Shown here: one piece after another, positions 45,177 to 54,362 of the stretch
Numbering within the stretch: position 1 is the stretch's first letter
Layout of the letters: each line of letters begins with the position of its first letter
Source: an uncultured Parafilimonas sp.
GTDB lineage: Bacteria > Bacteroidota > Bacteroidia > Chitinophagales > Chitinophagaceae
NCBI GenBank assembly: GCA_903882935.1
Contig: CAIRZB010000100.1
Location: 124,001 to 188,000 of the forward strand
Direction of reading: 5' to 3'
Length of the DNA: 64,000 bases
Program-made: the position numbers and the translations under genes
Notes under the pieces: model-generated
The model's database searches: none
What the model saw: only the letters and a program-made list of their open reading frames with translations
Told to the model about the DNA's origin: nothing

Positions 45177-46232
45177 TTACTGAATACCTAAAACACTCCG
45201 GTTAAAATTTTCATCAGAACCGGTATTAGCAAAATCGTCAAAAGCCCTCTCGGTAACGCGGATAATGTGGTCTTTTATAAACACAGCCCCTTCCTTTGCG
45301 CCGTCTTCAGGGTGTTTTATGCAACACTCCCACTCCAGTACGGCCCAGCCCTTGTAATCATAGGCAGCCAGCTTGCTAAAAATAGCCTTAAAATCAACCT
45401 GCCCGTCGCCCAATGAGCGGAACCTGCCGGCCCGGTCAATCCAGTTTTGGTAGCCGCCATACACGCCTTGCTTGCCCGTGGGGTTAAATTCTGCATCCTT
45501 TACGTGGAACATTTTTATGCGTTCGTGGTAATGGTCAATATAAGTTAAGTAGTCCAAGCATTGTAACACAAAATGCGATGGGTCAAACAGCAGGTTGGCC
45601 CTTGTATGGTTGCCCACTTTCTCCAAAAACATTTCGTAAGTTATGCCATCGTGCAGGTCTTCACCAGGGTGTATCTCATAACAAAGGTCAACACCATTTT
45701 CGTCAAACACGTTTAATATAGGCAGCCAGCGGTTGGCAAGTTCGGTAAAACCAGTCTCCACCAGCCCAGCCGGCCTTTGTGGCCAAGGGTAAACGGTATG
45801 CCAAAGCAGCGAGCCACTAAAGGTGGCATGTGCGTTAAGCCCCAGGTTTTGTGAAGCTTTTGCCGCGTATTTAAGCTGCTGCACCGCCCACTCAGTTCTG
45901 GCTTTGCTGTTGCCGTGTACTTCCTTGGGGGCAAAACCGTCAAACAACACATCGTAGGCCGGGTGTACTGCCACCAATTGGCCTTGCAAATGGGTTGACA
46001 ATTCGGTTATTTGCAAGCCGGCACCTTCCACAATGCCTTTTACCTCATCGGCATATGTTTTGCTTTCGGCCGCCTTTTGCAAGTCAATGCAACGTGGGTC
46101 CCAAGTGGGTATTTGCACCCCAACATAACCCAAGCCCTTGGCCCACTCGCAAATGGATTGCAAGGAATTAAATGGTGGTTGGTCGCCTAAAAATTGCGCC
46201 AGGAATATACCCGGGCCTTTTACTGTTGTCAT
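45177..46232 (-). CDS. Sugar phosphate isomerase/epimerase family protein (cytoplasmic)
   Basis: 351-residue TIM barrel of the AP_endonuc_2/xylose isomerase-like family, with no export signal. Likely metal ligands: Glu in LCYEIHPGE, Asp and His in LLFDPSHFVLQ, His in KMFHVKDAEF, and Glu in VLEWECCIKHP. Longer than the two exported barrel proteins of the locus (about 297 residues). Family members act on keto-sugars, inosose or 3-keto-glycosides as isomerases, epimerases, dehydratases or lyases. Gene neighbour of the Gfo/Idh protein, a pairing common in inositol and 3-keto-sugar pathways. Confidence 0.9.
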   Translation of the reverse strand: MTTVKGPGIFLAQFLGDQPPFNSLQSICEWAKGLGYVGVQIPTWDPRCIDLQKAAESKTYADEVKGIVEGAGLQITELSTHLQGQLVAVHPAYDVLFDGFAPKEVHGNSKARTEWAVQQLKYAAKASQNLGLNAHATFSGSLLWHTVYPWPQRPAGLVETGFTELANRWLPILNVFDENGVDLCYEIHPGEDLHDGITYEMFLEKVGNHTRANLLFDPSHFVLQCLDYLTYIDHYHERIKMFHVKDAEFNPTGKQGVYGGYQNWIDRAGRFRSLGDGQVDFKAIFSKLAAYDYKGWAVLEWECCIKHPEDGAKEGAVFIKDHIIRVTERAFDDFANTGSDENFNRSVLGIQ

Positions 46233-46241
46233 AAAAAAATT

Positions 46242-46268
46242 GCCCCCATCCCCTAAATGGGGGCTTTT
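46242..46268. repeat. C-run/G-run palindrome
   Basis: GCCCCCAT and ATGGGGGC around CCCCTAA, followed by TTTT on the plus strand. Ten bases upstream of the isomerase start. Member of the G-rich element group seen beside the GMC genes. Confidence 0.6.
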
Positions 46269-46393
46269 AGCGTGTTTATGAATTTTTCAACTACTTTCAA
46301 GTTAAGGGCTTGAATAAATGAAGTTGAACATTTGCTTTTTGTACAAAGTATTTTGCTTTCTCTCTTATTCCAGAGGACTGCCAAAGAAGTTGT

Positions 46394-47563
46394 CTACACA
46401 ACGTGCGCCGTCCATTTAACATCGCTTTGTGCAGAAGCAACCACATTGTCAATAAATGCCATGCCACGTATGCCATCTTCCACGCCCGGGAAATCTAAGT
46501 TTTCTGCTGTTGGCTCTCCGCCACCTATTTTAGCCGACAGAGTCGCAGCAAAATTTTGGTAAATATTAGCAAATGCTTCCAAGTATCCTTCTGGGTGGCC
46601 GCCCGGAGTGCGGCAATTCTTCGTGGCAAAGGAAGATAACCTGTCCCCGTAATTGCCACCGGCACGCAATATCTGCGTGGGCTGGTCAAGCCATTTTGCC
46701 AATAAAGTGTTTGGCTCATGCTGTGCCCACTCAAGGCCGCCTTTTTCACCATACACCCTTATTTTTAAGGCATTTTCTTCCCCTGCCGCCACTTGGCTGG
46801 CCATCAAAACACCTGCGGCACCGTTTTCAAACTTAAGCAGTACGTTGCCGTCGTCGTCCAACATCCTGCCTTCTACCATCACATTAAGGTCTGCGCACAG
46901 CTGCGTAATTTTCAAGCCGGTTATGTATTCGGCAAGGTGTGCAGCGTGGGTGCCTATATCGCCCATGCAACCGCTTTTACCGCTGCGTTTAGGGTCAGTA
47001 CGCCAAGCTGCCTGTGCATTGCCTTCGCGTTCACTCAGTTTGCTCAACCAGCCTTGTGGGTATTCAACCCATACTTTTCTAATTTTGCCCAACACGCCTT
47101 CCTTCACCATTTGCTTGGCCTGTTTTACCATGGGGTAACCACTGTAAGTGTGGGTAAGGCACAACAACAAACCAGTCTCAGCCAGTTTTTGTTGCAGTTG
47201 TTTTGCCTCGTCCAACGTAAAGGTGATTGGTTTTTCAATTACCACGTTAAAGCCATGGTCAAGGGCCATCATGGCCGGGGCAAAGTGCGCAAAGTTGGGG
47301 GTAACGATGGTAACAAAGTCAATGCGCTTGTCCGCAGGCAAGGCTGCTTCCTTGGTTATCATCTCCTCGTAATTCAAATAAGTCCTGTCTTCTGGCAAAA
47401 ACAACATCTTGCCCGATTCAACAGCAATCTGTGGGTTGATGCTCAAAGCACCACAGGATAACTCAATAAGTCCGTCCATATTGGCAGCAAAGCGGTGAAT
47501 GGCACCGATGAAGGCGTCTTTTCCACCGCCAATCATACCCATTCTTAATTTTCTGTTTAGCAT
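46394..47563 (-). CDS. Gfo/Idh/MocA family oxidoreductase
   Basis: 389 residues. N-terminal NAD(P)-binding domain beginning MGMIGGGKDAFIGAIHR, a GGG variant of the usual GxGxxA, with the cofactor and substrate lysine in VVIEKPITFTLDEA, and C-terminal alpha/beta domain with GCMGDIGTHAAHLAEYITG, whose Asp-His pair is catalytic in the family. No export signal. Relatives oxidise or reduce inositol, glucose derivatives or 3-keto-sugars. First gene of the minus-strand arm, 162 bases upstream of the isomerase gene, facing away from the MFS gene. Confidence 0.94.
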   Translation of the reverse strand: MLNRKLRMGMIGGGKDAFIGAIHRFAANMDGLIELSCGALSINPQIAVESGKMLFLPEDRTYLNYEEMITKEAALPADKRIDFVTIVTPNFAHFAPAMMALDHGFNVVIEKPITFTLDEAKQLQQKLAETGLLLCLTHTYSGYPMVKQAKQMVKEGVLGKIRKVWVEYPQGWLSKLSEREGNAQAAWRTDPKRSGKSGCMGDIGTHAAHLAEYITGLKITQLCADLNVMVEGRMLDDDGNVLLKFENGAAGVLMASQVAAGEENALKIRVYGEKGGLEWAQHEPNTLLAKWLDQPTQILRAGGNYGDRLSSFATKNCRTPGGHPEGYLEAFANIYQNFAATLSAKIGGGEPTAENLDFPGVEDGIRGMAFIDNVVASAQSDVKWTAHVV

Positions 47564-47889
47564 TTTTTTATTTTTTTATTCGGTAAGCGAAACTAAAAGT
47601 AAAATCTTTTACATTTACCACCTGCTAACAAAAATATTATTCAAGGGTTGTATTGCCGAATTAGCCAAGCCGCTTTATTTTTAGTTAGGACGGTAGTTGG
47701 CCTTACTTCAATATAATTGGCGGGTAATGGTCATCTATGGAAAAAACCAAAAGACATTCACTGAGAAATTATTTAGTTGGGGGTGGATTGCATTATTCTG
47801 TTAATTTTACGCAATTGCGGTACGGATATGAAAAATTTTTTTGTTGTCATTTATACATTTAATACTTTAACCAAAAATTTCTAACGATT
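47564..47889. other. Divergent control region of the sugar-oxidation locus
   Basis: 326 bases between the outward-reading Gfo/Idh and MFS genes, AT-rich, no gene. It must contain promoters for both arms. One candidate is listed at 47840-47869. No repeat or palindrome stands out. Confidence 0.6.
47840..47869 (+). promoter_or_regulatory. Candidate promoter of the MFS/GMC arm
   Basis: TTTG at 47840-47843 and TACTTTA at 47863-47869, spaced by 19 bases, fit the Bacteroidota -33/-7 pattern (TTTG, TAnnTTTG) with one -7 mismatch. The MFS ATG follows 20 bases later. Confidence 0.4.
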
Positions 47890-49104
47890 ATGCCAGCAGC
47901 TATTGACCGCAGCAAACTCTTTGTAGCCAGTTGTACCTCCTTGCTTGTAACCTCACTTTCGTTTGGTATTAGGGCAGGTTTATTAACCACTTGGACGAAC
48001 CAATTCCATTTAACCCAGCAAGAAATCGGTGTAATCACCAGCACTGCATTTTGGGGTTTTCCTTTGGCCATTGTTATAGGGGGCCTGATTGTTGACATCA
48101 TTGGTATGAAAAAATTGCTTGTTGGTGCGTTTATTTTTCACCTATTGGGCATCATTTTAACCATTACCGCAACAGGTTTTTGGCCGTTGTTTATTTCCAC
48201 ATTATTAATTGGCATGGGTAACGGCACCGTTGAGGCAGCGTGTAACCCATTGGTGGCAAGCCTTTATACTGATAATAAAACAACCAAACTTAACCACTTC
48301 CACCTTTGGTTTCCAGGCGGTATTGTAATAGGCACATTGATTGTGCGTTTTTTAGGCCATGTGGATGCAGGTGGCTTTTTTACCAACTGGCAGTTTTTGG
48401 TGGGGCTTATGCTTATACCTACCGCTGTGTATGGTTATTTGTTTTTACGCCTCGCTTTCCCCGTTACGGAAAGGGTTTCAAGCGGCATTTCAACAGCTAC
48501 CATGTACAAATCCCTTCTTAAACCGCTTTTCTTGTTGATGCTCGTATTGATGCTGGGTACTGCCATCACAGAACTGTTTACCGGTCAGTGGATTGACGTG
48601 TTGCTAAAAAATGTTTCTGACAATGCGCTGTTGTTATTAACTATAGAAACGGGCATAATGGTATTAGGCCGTGCGTTTGCAGGCCCCATTGTACACAGGC
48701 TTTCGCCCGGGGGCATGTTGTTAACATCGGCAGTACTTGCATTTATTGGACTATATATCTTGGGCCACTACACAGGCAACACGCTTTTTGTGGGTGCAAT
48801 CGTTTTTGGCATGGGTGTATGTTACTTTTGGCCAACCATGTTGGGCTTTGTTTCTGAAAACCTTCCTGAAACGGGTGCTGTAGGTCTTAATTTTATGGGT
48901 GGCGCAGGCATGTTTGCCGTGTCGCTGTACCTAATTTTTATGGGTGGTTACTACGACCAATTGTTGACCGGTAAATCTCCAGCCGAGGCCGGGCAATCAA
49001 TCATTAATGTTACGTCGGTAATACCGGCAGTATTAACAGTGGCCTTTGCCATATTGTATTTTACCCGCCGTGGCAAAGCACCAAAAGGTGTGGCGGCACA
49101 TTAG
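47890..49104 (+). CDS. MFS transporter
   Basis: 404 residues with 12 membrane segments. Family-typical loops: VDIIGMKKLLVGA between helices 2 and 3 (the G-x-x-x-D/R motif position), MGNGTVEAACNPLVASLYTD in helix 4 and FHLWFPGGIVIGTLIVRF in helix 5. This form is common in Bacteroidota sugar or nucleoside permeases next to Gfo/Idh and isomerase genes. It would carry a sugar, a keto-sugar or a product across the inner membrane. First gene of the plus-strand arm. Confidence 0.9.
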   Translation: MPAAIDRSKLFVASCTSLLVTSLSFGIRAGLLTTWTNQFHLTQQEIGVITSTAFWGFPLAIVIGGLIVDIIGMKKLLVGAFIFHLLGIILTITATGFWPLFISTLLIGMGNGTVEAACNPLVASLYTDNKTTKLNHFHLWFPGGIVIGTLIVRFLGHVDAGGFFTNWQFLVGLMLIPTAVYGYLFLRLAFPVTERVSSGISTATMYKSLLKPLFLLMLVLMLGTAITELFTGQWIDVLLKNVSDNALLLLTIETGIMVLGRAFAGPIVHRLSPGGMLLTSAVLAFIGLYILGHYTGNTLFVGAIVFGMGVCYFWPTMLGFVSENLPETGAVGLNFMGGAGMFAVSLYLIFMGGYYDQLLTGKSPAEAGQSIINVTSVIPAVLTVAFAILYFTRRGKAPKGVAAH

Positions 49105-49168
49105 GCCAGATCATTAATCATTTGGAGTTATTATAAACCAACATTTCAGTTAAGCTTAAAACATAACA

Positions 49169-50062
49169 ATGCCCACAAACAGTAGTAGAAGAACAGCACT
49201 TAAAAACATATTAGCAGGTTCGGCGGCATTAGCCGTTGCGCCTGCCCTAACTTCATTTAAAGAAAAAAAAGCTGACACCTTGAAACTAAAAGGCAACATC
49301 AACCACTCTGTATGTGCTTGGACATACAGTTTTTTATCCATCGAGGAACTTTGCAAAGTGGTAAAGGAAATTGGCTTTGGCGCCATTGACCTTGTTGGAC
49401 CAAAAGACTGGCCAACCCTACAGAAATACGGCCTGTACAGCAGTATGTGCTATGTGGCTGGCGACGTTAGCCTTACCGACGGTTTTAATACCATTGCCAA
49501 CCACGACAAACTCGTGAAACAATACGAGGAAGTGATACCCCAAATGGTAGCCGCTGGTTACAAAGATGTGATTTGCTTTAGCGGCAGCCGCCGTGGTATG
49601 GACGATGAAACGGGGCTGAAAAATTGTGTAACAGGTTTGAAAAGAATTATGCCTCTGGCCGAAAAGAACGGCATAACCATACACATGGAGCTGCTGAACA
49701 GCAAGGTTGACCACCACGATTATATGTGCGACAACAGCAAATGGGGCGTTGAGCTGTGCAAAAGGCTGGGGTCACCCAACTTTAAGCTGCTGTACGACAT
49801 TTATCACATGCAGATTGACGAGGGCGATGTGATACATACCATTAGGGAAAACGTACAATATTTTGGCCACTACCATACCGGCGGTGTGCCTGGGAGGCAT
49901 GAAATTGACGAAACACAGGAGTTATATTACCCAGCCATTATGAAAGCCATTGTGGCCACCGGCTTTAAGGGCTATGTTGCACAAGAATTTATACCGGCCG
50001 CAGTAGGCAATGAGGCTAAAATAGCATCGTTGAGAAAAGCGGTGGAAACTTGCGATGTGTAA
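49169..50062 (+). CDS. Tat-exported TIM-barrel protein, hydroxypyruvate isomerase-like
   Basis: 297 residues. Twin-arginine signal: SRRTALKNILAGSAALAVA, with RR at residues 7-8. Barrel of the AP_endonuc_2 type: ICFSGSRRGMDDE, IHMELLNSKVDHHDYMCD with a Glu/His ligand pair, LLYDIYHMQIDEGD, FGHYHTGGVPGRHEID and YVAQEFIP. The HTGGVPGRHEID segment is characteristic of hydroxypyruvate isomerase (Hyi)-type proteins. A Tat signal means it is exported folded, probably with metal bound, and acts in the periplasm, where the GMC enzymes are expected. It starts 64 bases after the MFS gene. Confidence 0.92.
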   Translation: MPTNSSRRTALKNILAGSAALAVAPALTSFKEKKADTLKLKGNINHSVCAWTYSFLSIEELCKVVKEIGFGAIDLVGPKDWPTLQKYGLYSSMCYVAGDVSLTDGFNTIANHDKLVKQYEEVIPQMVAAGYKDVICFSGSRRGMDDETGLKNCVTGLKRIMPLAEKNGITIHMELLNSKVDHHDYMCDNSKWGVELCKRLGSPNFKLLYDIYHMQIDEGDVIHTIRENVQYFGHYHTGGVPGRHEIDETQELYYPAIMKAIVATGFKGYVAQEFIPAAVGNEAKIASLRKAVETCDV

Positions 50063-50063
50063 T

Positions 50064-50090
50064 ACCCCCAACCCCCTGAAGGGGGGCTTT
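50064..50090. repeat. C-run/G-run palindrome directly after a stop codon
   Basis: Begins one base after the stop of the TIM-barrel gene: runs of five Cs, then CCCCCT-GA-AGGGGG, then CTTTT. It may act as a terminator or mRNA 3' end. Confidence 0.6.
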
Positions 50091-50210
50091 TGCGTTTACT
50101 ATTTTTTATAACAACGTTCATTTTTTAACTTGTTAAAAAAATCCTTTTCCTGATAACATCGCATCGGTTTTAAATTTATAAGGCTAATGAGATTGTTGCG
50201 TTGTTTGAAG

Positions 50211-50236
50211 TTCCCCCTTTAGGGGGCGGAGGGGGT
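50211..50236 (+). repeat. C-run/G-run palindrome carrying the ribosome-binding region of the first GMC gene
   Basis: TTCCCCCTTTAGGGGGCGGA followed by GGGGGT, touching the ATG at 50237. The GGAGG within it would be a strong Shine-Dalgarno sequence, unusual in this phylum. Confidence 0.65.
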
Positions 50237-51916
50237 ATGGTTGCTATGACATACGATGCTATTGTAATCGGTTCCGGCATTAGTGGTGGCTGGGCCGCAA
50301 AAGAGCTAACCGAAAAAGGCCTGAAGACTATTATGCTTGAAAGGGGCCGCGATATTGTGCATATTAAAGACTATGTAAATGCCAATAAAGCACCCTGGGA
50401 ATTTGCACACCGGGCTACACGCACCCAACAAATGATAAAAGACTATCCCGTATTAAAAAGGGATTATCCTCTAAATGAATCTAACCTGGATTATTGGGTT
50501 AACGAAAAAGAAAGCCCCTATACAGAAATAAAGCGTTTTGATTGGTTTCGCGGTTACCATGTAGGCGGAAGATCGCTGATGTGGGGAAGGCAAAGTTACC
50601 GTTGGAGCGACCTTGATTTTGAAGCCAACGCTAAAGAAAACTGGGTTGTTGACTGGCCTGTGCGGTACGCGGAGATTGCACCTTGGTATGACCATGTGGA
50701 GAAATGGGCAGGCATCAGCGGCAGCATTGAACATTTGCCCCAATTGCCAGACGGGCAATTTTTACCCCCGATGGAAATGACAGTGGTAGAAAAAGACGTG
50801 GCGGCACGCATAAAGCAACACTATAAAGGCGCCCGCAGCGTAATTATAGGCCGCACTGCCAACCTTACAGTGCCACACGAAGGCCGCACCAACTGCCAAT
50901 ACCGCAACAAATGCGCTTTGGGCTGCCCTTTCGGCGGCTATTTTAGCACGCAGTCATCAACCCTGCCGGCAGCCATGAAAACGGGCAACCTTACCGTGCG
51001 CCCATTTAGCATAGTTACCAAAATACTGTACGACAAAAACAAGAAGAAAGCCACCGGCGTTGAGGTACTGGATGCAGAAACCAACAAAACCTACACCTAC
51101 AATGCCAAAATTATTTTCCTCAATGCATCTACCCTTAACAGTGCCTGGATACTGATGAACTCTGCCACCGAAATTTGGCCAGACGGCCTCGGCAGCAGCA
51201 GTGGTGAACTGGGCCATAACATAATGGACCACCACTTGGGCGTTGGTGCATCGGGCACAGTGGAAGGTTACGAGGACAAATACACCTTTGGCCGCAGGGC
51301 AAACGGCATTTATATACCCCGCTACCAAAACATTGGCAGCGATAAACGTGCGTACCAACGTGGCTTTGGTTACCAAGGCGGCGGAACGAGGCAGGGGTAC
51401 AACCATTCAGCCGAGGAAATTTCTATTGGCGCAGATTTGAAGGATAACCTTTCAGAACCCGGCCATTGGACTATGAACATAGGCGGTTTTGGCGAAACAC
51501 TGCCCTACCACGAAAACAAGGTAACCTTGGACAAAACCAAACAAGACAAATGGGGCCTGAACGTGCTTGCGATGGACATTGAGTATAAAGACAATGAGAA
51601 GAAAATGCGCAAGGATATGCTAGCCGATGCTGTGGAGATGCTAGAAGCCGCAGGCGTGAAAAACATTAAGAGCCGCGACGGCGACGGAACGCTTGGAAGA
51701 GGCATACACGAAATGGGTTCGGCTAGGATGGGCAAAGACCCAAAAACTTCGGTATTGAACAAGTTTAACCAAGTGTGGGATGCGCCAAACGTGTTTGTTA
51801 CTGACGGCAGTTTTATGACATCTGCGGCTTGCGTTAACCCTTCGCTAACCTACATGGCATTCACCGCAAGGGCGGCGGATTATGCAGTAAGCGAGTTGAA
51901 AAAGGGGAATATTTAA
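50237..51916 (+). CDS. GMC oxidoreductase 1 (subfamily A), 3-keto-sugar-forming dehydrogenase candidate
   Basis: FAD-dependent dehydrogenase of the glucose-methanol-choline family, first of five in a row. Start 50237 (MVAMTYDAIVIGSG) aligns in length with the paralogue at 52257. Features: FAD-binding VIGSGISGGWAAKEL, ADP-ribose acidic end MLERGRD, WFRGYHVGGRSLMWGR (FAD-contact motif), Cys220/Cys226/Cys230 (C-x5-C-x3-C, as for the 3Fe-4S cluster of bacterial FAD-glucose dehydrogenase), and catalytic pair His491 (in GIHEMGSARMG) and Asn534 (in NPSLTYMA). No signal peptide, so export would need the Tat-bearing partner subunit at 60068. Substrate unknown. Confidence 0.95.
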   Translation: MVAMTYDAIVIGSGISGGWAAKELTEKGLKTIMLERGRDIVHIKDYVNANKAPWEFAHRATRTQQMIKDYPVLKRDYPLNESNLDYWVNEKESPYTEIKRFDWFRGYHVGGRSLMWGRQSYRWSDLDFEANAKENWVVDWPVRYAEIAPWYDHVEKWAGISGSIEHLPQLPDGQFLPPMEMTVVEKDVAARIKQHYKGARSVIIGRTANLTVPHEGRTNCQYRNKCALGCPFGGYFSTQSSTLPAAMKTGNLTVRPFSIVTKILYDKNKKKATGVEVLDAETNKTYTYNAKIIFLNASTLNSAWILMNSATEIWPDGLGSSSGELGHNIMDHHLGVGASGTVEGYEDKYTFGRRANGIYIPRYQNIGSDKRAYQRGFGYQGGGTRQGYNHSAEEISIGADLKDNLSEPGHWTMNIGGFGETLPYHENKVTLDKTKQDKWGLNVLAMDIEYKDNEKKMRKDMLADAVEMLEAAGVKNIKSRDGDGTLGRGIHEMGSARMGKDPKTSVLNKFNQVWDAPNVFVTDGSFMTSAACVNPSLTYMAFTARAADYAVSELKKGNI

Positions 51917-51941
51917 GGCTGAAATAGCGTAGCAAATTGTC

Positions 51942-52202
51942 TTAAACGCACTGGTTTTGGCTGGAAATTGTAACGGCTATTTCACAAAAAAGTTTTTTAA
52001 GCTTGGTGAAAAAAGCGGAAGCTGTTTTAGGGTTGCGGTTTGCCAAAGATGATTGCTGACTGACAAAATAACGATTGACAACGGTTTGGTAGTCGGCTAA
52101 ACAATTGGGGTTGTTTTGGTCGACCGAGCCTGATGCAAATTTCGCGTAAAAAATTAAACAAAGTATCAGGGCTGTTTGAAAAATACTTACTTTAACTGCC
52201 AA
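51942..52202 (-). CDS. Possible small exported Cys-containing protein
   Basis: 86-codon frame on the opposite strand between the first two GMC genes. The N-terminus reads as a fair signal peptide (ALILCLIFYAKFASGS), the mature part is hydrophilic with three Cys (NCLAD, FCEIA and the C-terminal CV). No family recognised. The 340-base gap otherwise holds nothing, so this may be real, but coding evidence is weak. Confidence 0.4.
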   Translation of the reverse strand: MAVKVSIFQTALILCLIFYAKFASGSVDQNNPNCLADYQTVVNRYFVSQQSSLANRNPKTASAFFTKLKKLFCEIAVTISSQNQCV

Positions 52203-52237
52203 TTATTATTACATTAATAAAATCAATTCCGGCATCG

Positions 52238-52252
52238 TCGGGACGGGGAGGT
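52238..52252 (+). repeat. Partial G-rich element upstream of the second GMC gene
   Basis: TCGGGACGGGGAGGT five bases before the ATG at 52257 looks like the right half of the element at 50211-50236, again placing GGAGG at the ribosome-binding position. Confidence 0.45.
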
Positions 52253-52256
52253 TACT

Positions 52257-53936
52257 ATGGCTGACAATATTTATGACGCTATCGTGGTTGGTTCAGGCAT
52301 CAGCGGAGGCTGGGCGGCAAAGGAACTAACCGAAAAAGGGTTGAAGACCATTATGCTTGAACGTGGGATGAACATTGAGCATATTAAAGACTATACCGAG
52401 GCTACAAAAGAACCTTGGGATTACCCCCACCGCGGGCAGCGCACGCAGGAAATGATTAAAGACTTCCCCCATTTAAAACGCGATTACCCGCTGAACGAAA
52501 GAAACCTTTCCTGGTGGGCAAACGATAAAGACTCCCCATATACCGAAATAAAAAGGTTCGACTGGTTCCGTGGTTACCATGTGGGCGGCCGCTCCCTGTT
52601 ATGGGGCCGCCAAACATACCGCCTGAGCGATATGTACTTTGAAGAAAATGCAAAAGAAGGCTGGGCCATTGACTGGCCGGTACGTTATAAAGACATTGAG
52701 CCTTGGTATGATTATGTTGAAAAAATTGCGGGCGTAAGCGGCAGCAAAGAGGGCTTGCCCGAATTGCCCGACAGCCAGTTTTTACCCCCGATGGATATGA
52801 ACGTGGTTGAAAAAGACTTGGCCCCACGCCTAAAAAAACTGTATAACGGTAACCGTAAAATGATCATCGGCCGTTGCGGCCACGCCACCGTTCCCCTGCA
52901 AGGCAGGCAATGCCAGTACAGAGACAAATGCTGGTACGGCTGCCCATTTGGTGGCTATTTCAGCACCCAATCGGTAACATTACCCGCTGCCATGAAAACA
53001 GGCAACTTAACCTTACGCCCGTGGAGCATTGTTACCAAAGTATTGTATGATAAAGACAAGAAAAAAGCGATAGGTGTTGAGGTGCTGGATGGCGAAACAA
53101 ACAAAACATACACCTATTACGCAAAAGTTATTTTCCTTAACGCGTCAACGTTCAACAGTACTTGGATATTGATGAACTCTGCCACCGATATTTGGCCAGA
53201 CGGACTAGGCAGCAGCAGCGGCGAATTGGGCCATAACGTAATGGACCACCACCTGAACGTATACGCAGGCGGTACCATTGACGGCTACGAGGACAAATAC
53301 GTGTACGGGCGCCGCGCAAACGGCATTTATATACCACGCTACCGTAACTTTTTTGGCGACAAACGCGATTACCGCCGCGGCTTTGGCTACCAAGGTGGTG
53401 CCAGCAGGGGCGGCTATGGCAGCGCAGCCGGTGAGGAGTACACCATAGGTGCTGGCTTTAAGGAAGCCGCCAGTGAACCGGGTGGTTGGCATTTTGGCAT
53501 GGGCGGTTTTGGCGAAACACTGCCTTACCATGAAAACAAGATAACACTTGACAAAACAGTAAAAGATAAATGGGGCTTGAACGTTTTGGCTTTTGACGCG
53601 GAGTTGAAAGACAACGAGTTGAAAATGCGTAAGGACATGCTGGAAGACGCCAAAGAAATGCTGGAAGCAATTGGCGTTAAAAATGTACAAGGCGGCGACA
53701 CAAACCCTTATTTGGGTCGTGGCATACACGAAATGGGTACTGCGCGCATGGGTGCAGACCCCAAAACCAGTGTTTTAAACAAATGGAACCAAGTTTGGGA
53801 TGCCCCTAACGTGTTTGTTACAGACGGCTCGTTTATGACATCGGCTGCCTGCCAAAACCCATCGTTAACTTACATGGCGTTTACTGCCCGCGCTGTAGAC
53901 CATGCCGTTAGCGAGTTGAAGAAGGGCAACATATAG
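52257..53936 (+). CDS. GMC oxidoreductase 2 (subfamily A)
   Basis: 559 residues, very similar throughout to the first GMC protein. FAD site VVGSGISGGWAAKEL, RGYHVGGRSLLWGRQ, cluster cysteines Cys219/Cys225/Cys229 within CQYRDKCWYGC, MNSATDIWPDGLGSSSGELG, catalytic GIHEMGTARMG and NPSLTYMA. The start ATG follows a G-rich element. Compared with copy 1, the middle segment YAGGTIDGYEDKYVYGRRAN and the region YGSAAGEEYTIGAGF differ, so substrate range may too. No export signal. Confidence 0.95.
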   Translation: MADNIYDAIVVGSGISGGWAAKELTEKGLKTIMLERGMNIEHIKDYTEATKEPWDYPHRGQRTQEMIKDFPHLKRDYPLNERNLSWWANDKDSPYTEIKRFDWFRGYHVGGRSLLWGRQTYRLSDMYFEENAKEGWAIDWPVRYKDIEPWYDYVEKIAGVSGSKEGLPELPDSQFLPPMDMNVVEKDLAPRLKKLYNGNRKMIIGRCGHATVPLQGRQCQYRDKCWYGCPFGGYFSTQSVTLPAAMKTGNLTLRPWSIVTKVLYDKDKKKAIGVEVLDGETNKTYTYYAKVIFLNASTFNSTWILMNSATDIWPDGLGSSSGELGHNVMDHHLNVYAGGTIDGYEDKYVYGRRANGIYIPRYRNFFGDKRDYRRGFGYQGGASRGGYGSAAGEEYTIGAGFKEAASEPGGWHFGMGGFGETLPYHENKITLDKTVKDKWGLNVLAFDAELKDNELKMRKDMLEDAKEMLEAIGVKNVQGGDTNPYLGRGIHEMGTARMGADPKTSVLNKWNQVWDAPNVFVTDGSFMTSAACQNPSLTYMAFTARAVDHAVSELKKGNI

Positions 53937-53939
53937 CAT

Positions 53940-53973
53940 CCCCCCTCCGCGCCCTTTACGGGGAACTGGGGAG
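53940..53973. repeat. C-run/G-run element after the stop of GMC gene 2
   Basis: Starts three bases after the stop codon: six Cs, TCCGCGCCC, then TTTACGGGGAACTGGGGAG. Reverse-complement orientation relative to the element before GMC gene 1. Confidence 0.55.
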
Positions 53974-54033
53974 CTTAACGTTTTCTGATACAGGTTACCA
54001 TTTTTAGTATATAAAACCAATACACTTTCGGGC

Positions 54034-54077
54034 TTCGCAATTTTAAAAGCTTTCGCAAAGACTTTTAAAATTGCGGA
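54034..54077. repeat. Strong inverted repeat between GMC genes 2 and 3
   Basis: CGCAATTTTAAAAG (54036-54049) is perfectly mirrored at 54062-54075 around a 12-base loop that itself contains CTTT/AAAG arms. No T-run, so a terminator role is doubtful; an RNA processing or regulatory structure is possible. Confidence 0.7.
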
Positions 54078-54087
54078 GTTTATAAGT

Positions 54088-54113
54088 ATCCCTTTTGGGG
54101 ACGGAGTGGGTTC
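54088..54113 (+). repeat. G-rich half-element
   Basis: ATCCCTTTTGGGGACGGAGT followed by GGGTTCC, a degenerate copy of the element at 50211-50236, here not next to a start codon. Confidence 0.45.
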
Positions 54114-54362
54114 CGTTTTTTTGCGCTATTACTGCTCTTTTGACTAATACGGATGGATAAAGCAAGGCAGTAGATGCGTTTTTTATTACCATTTGGCCTC
54201 AACAAAAACGTAGGCAGTAAAGGCGGACAAAGCCCACTAACGTATTGGACGCACAAGGGTGCGACGCAATTGGGCTTAATAGAAGCTATACAGTTGGGCC
54301 AACAAAGCAGGATTTTAATAGACAATACCCATTCTAACGTTTGTGCAAGCGATTGCTTTTTT

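Noticed and set aside
46793-47461. 222-codon open frame opposite the Gfo/Idh gene
   Set aside because: Antisense shadow of a clear oxidoreductase; no recognisable domain.
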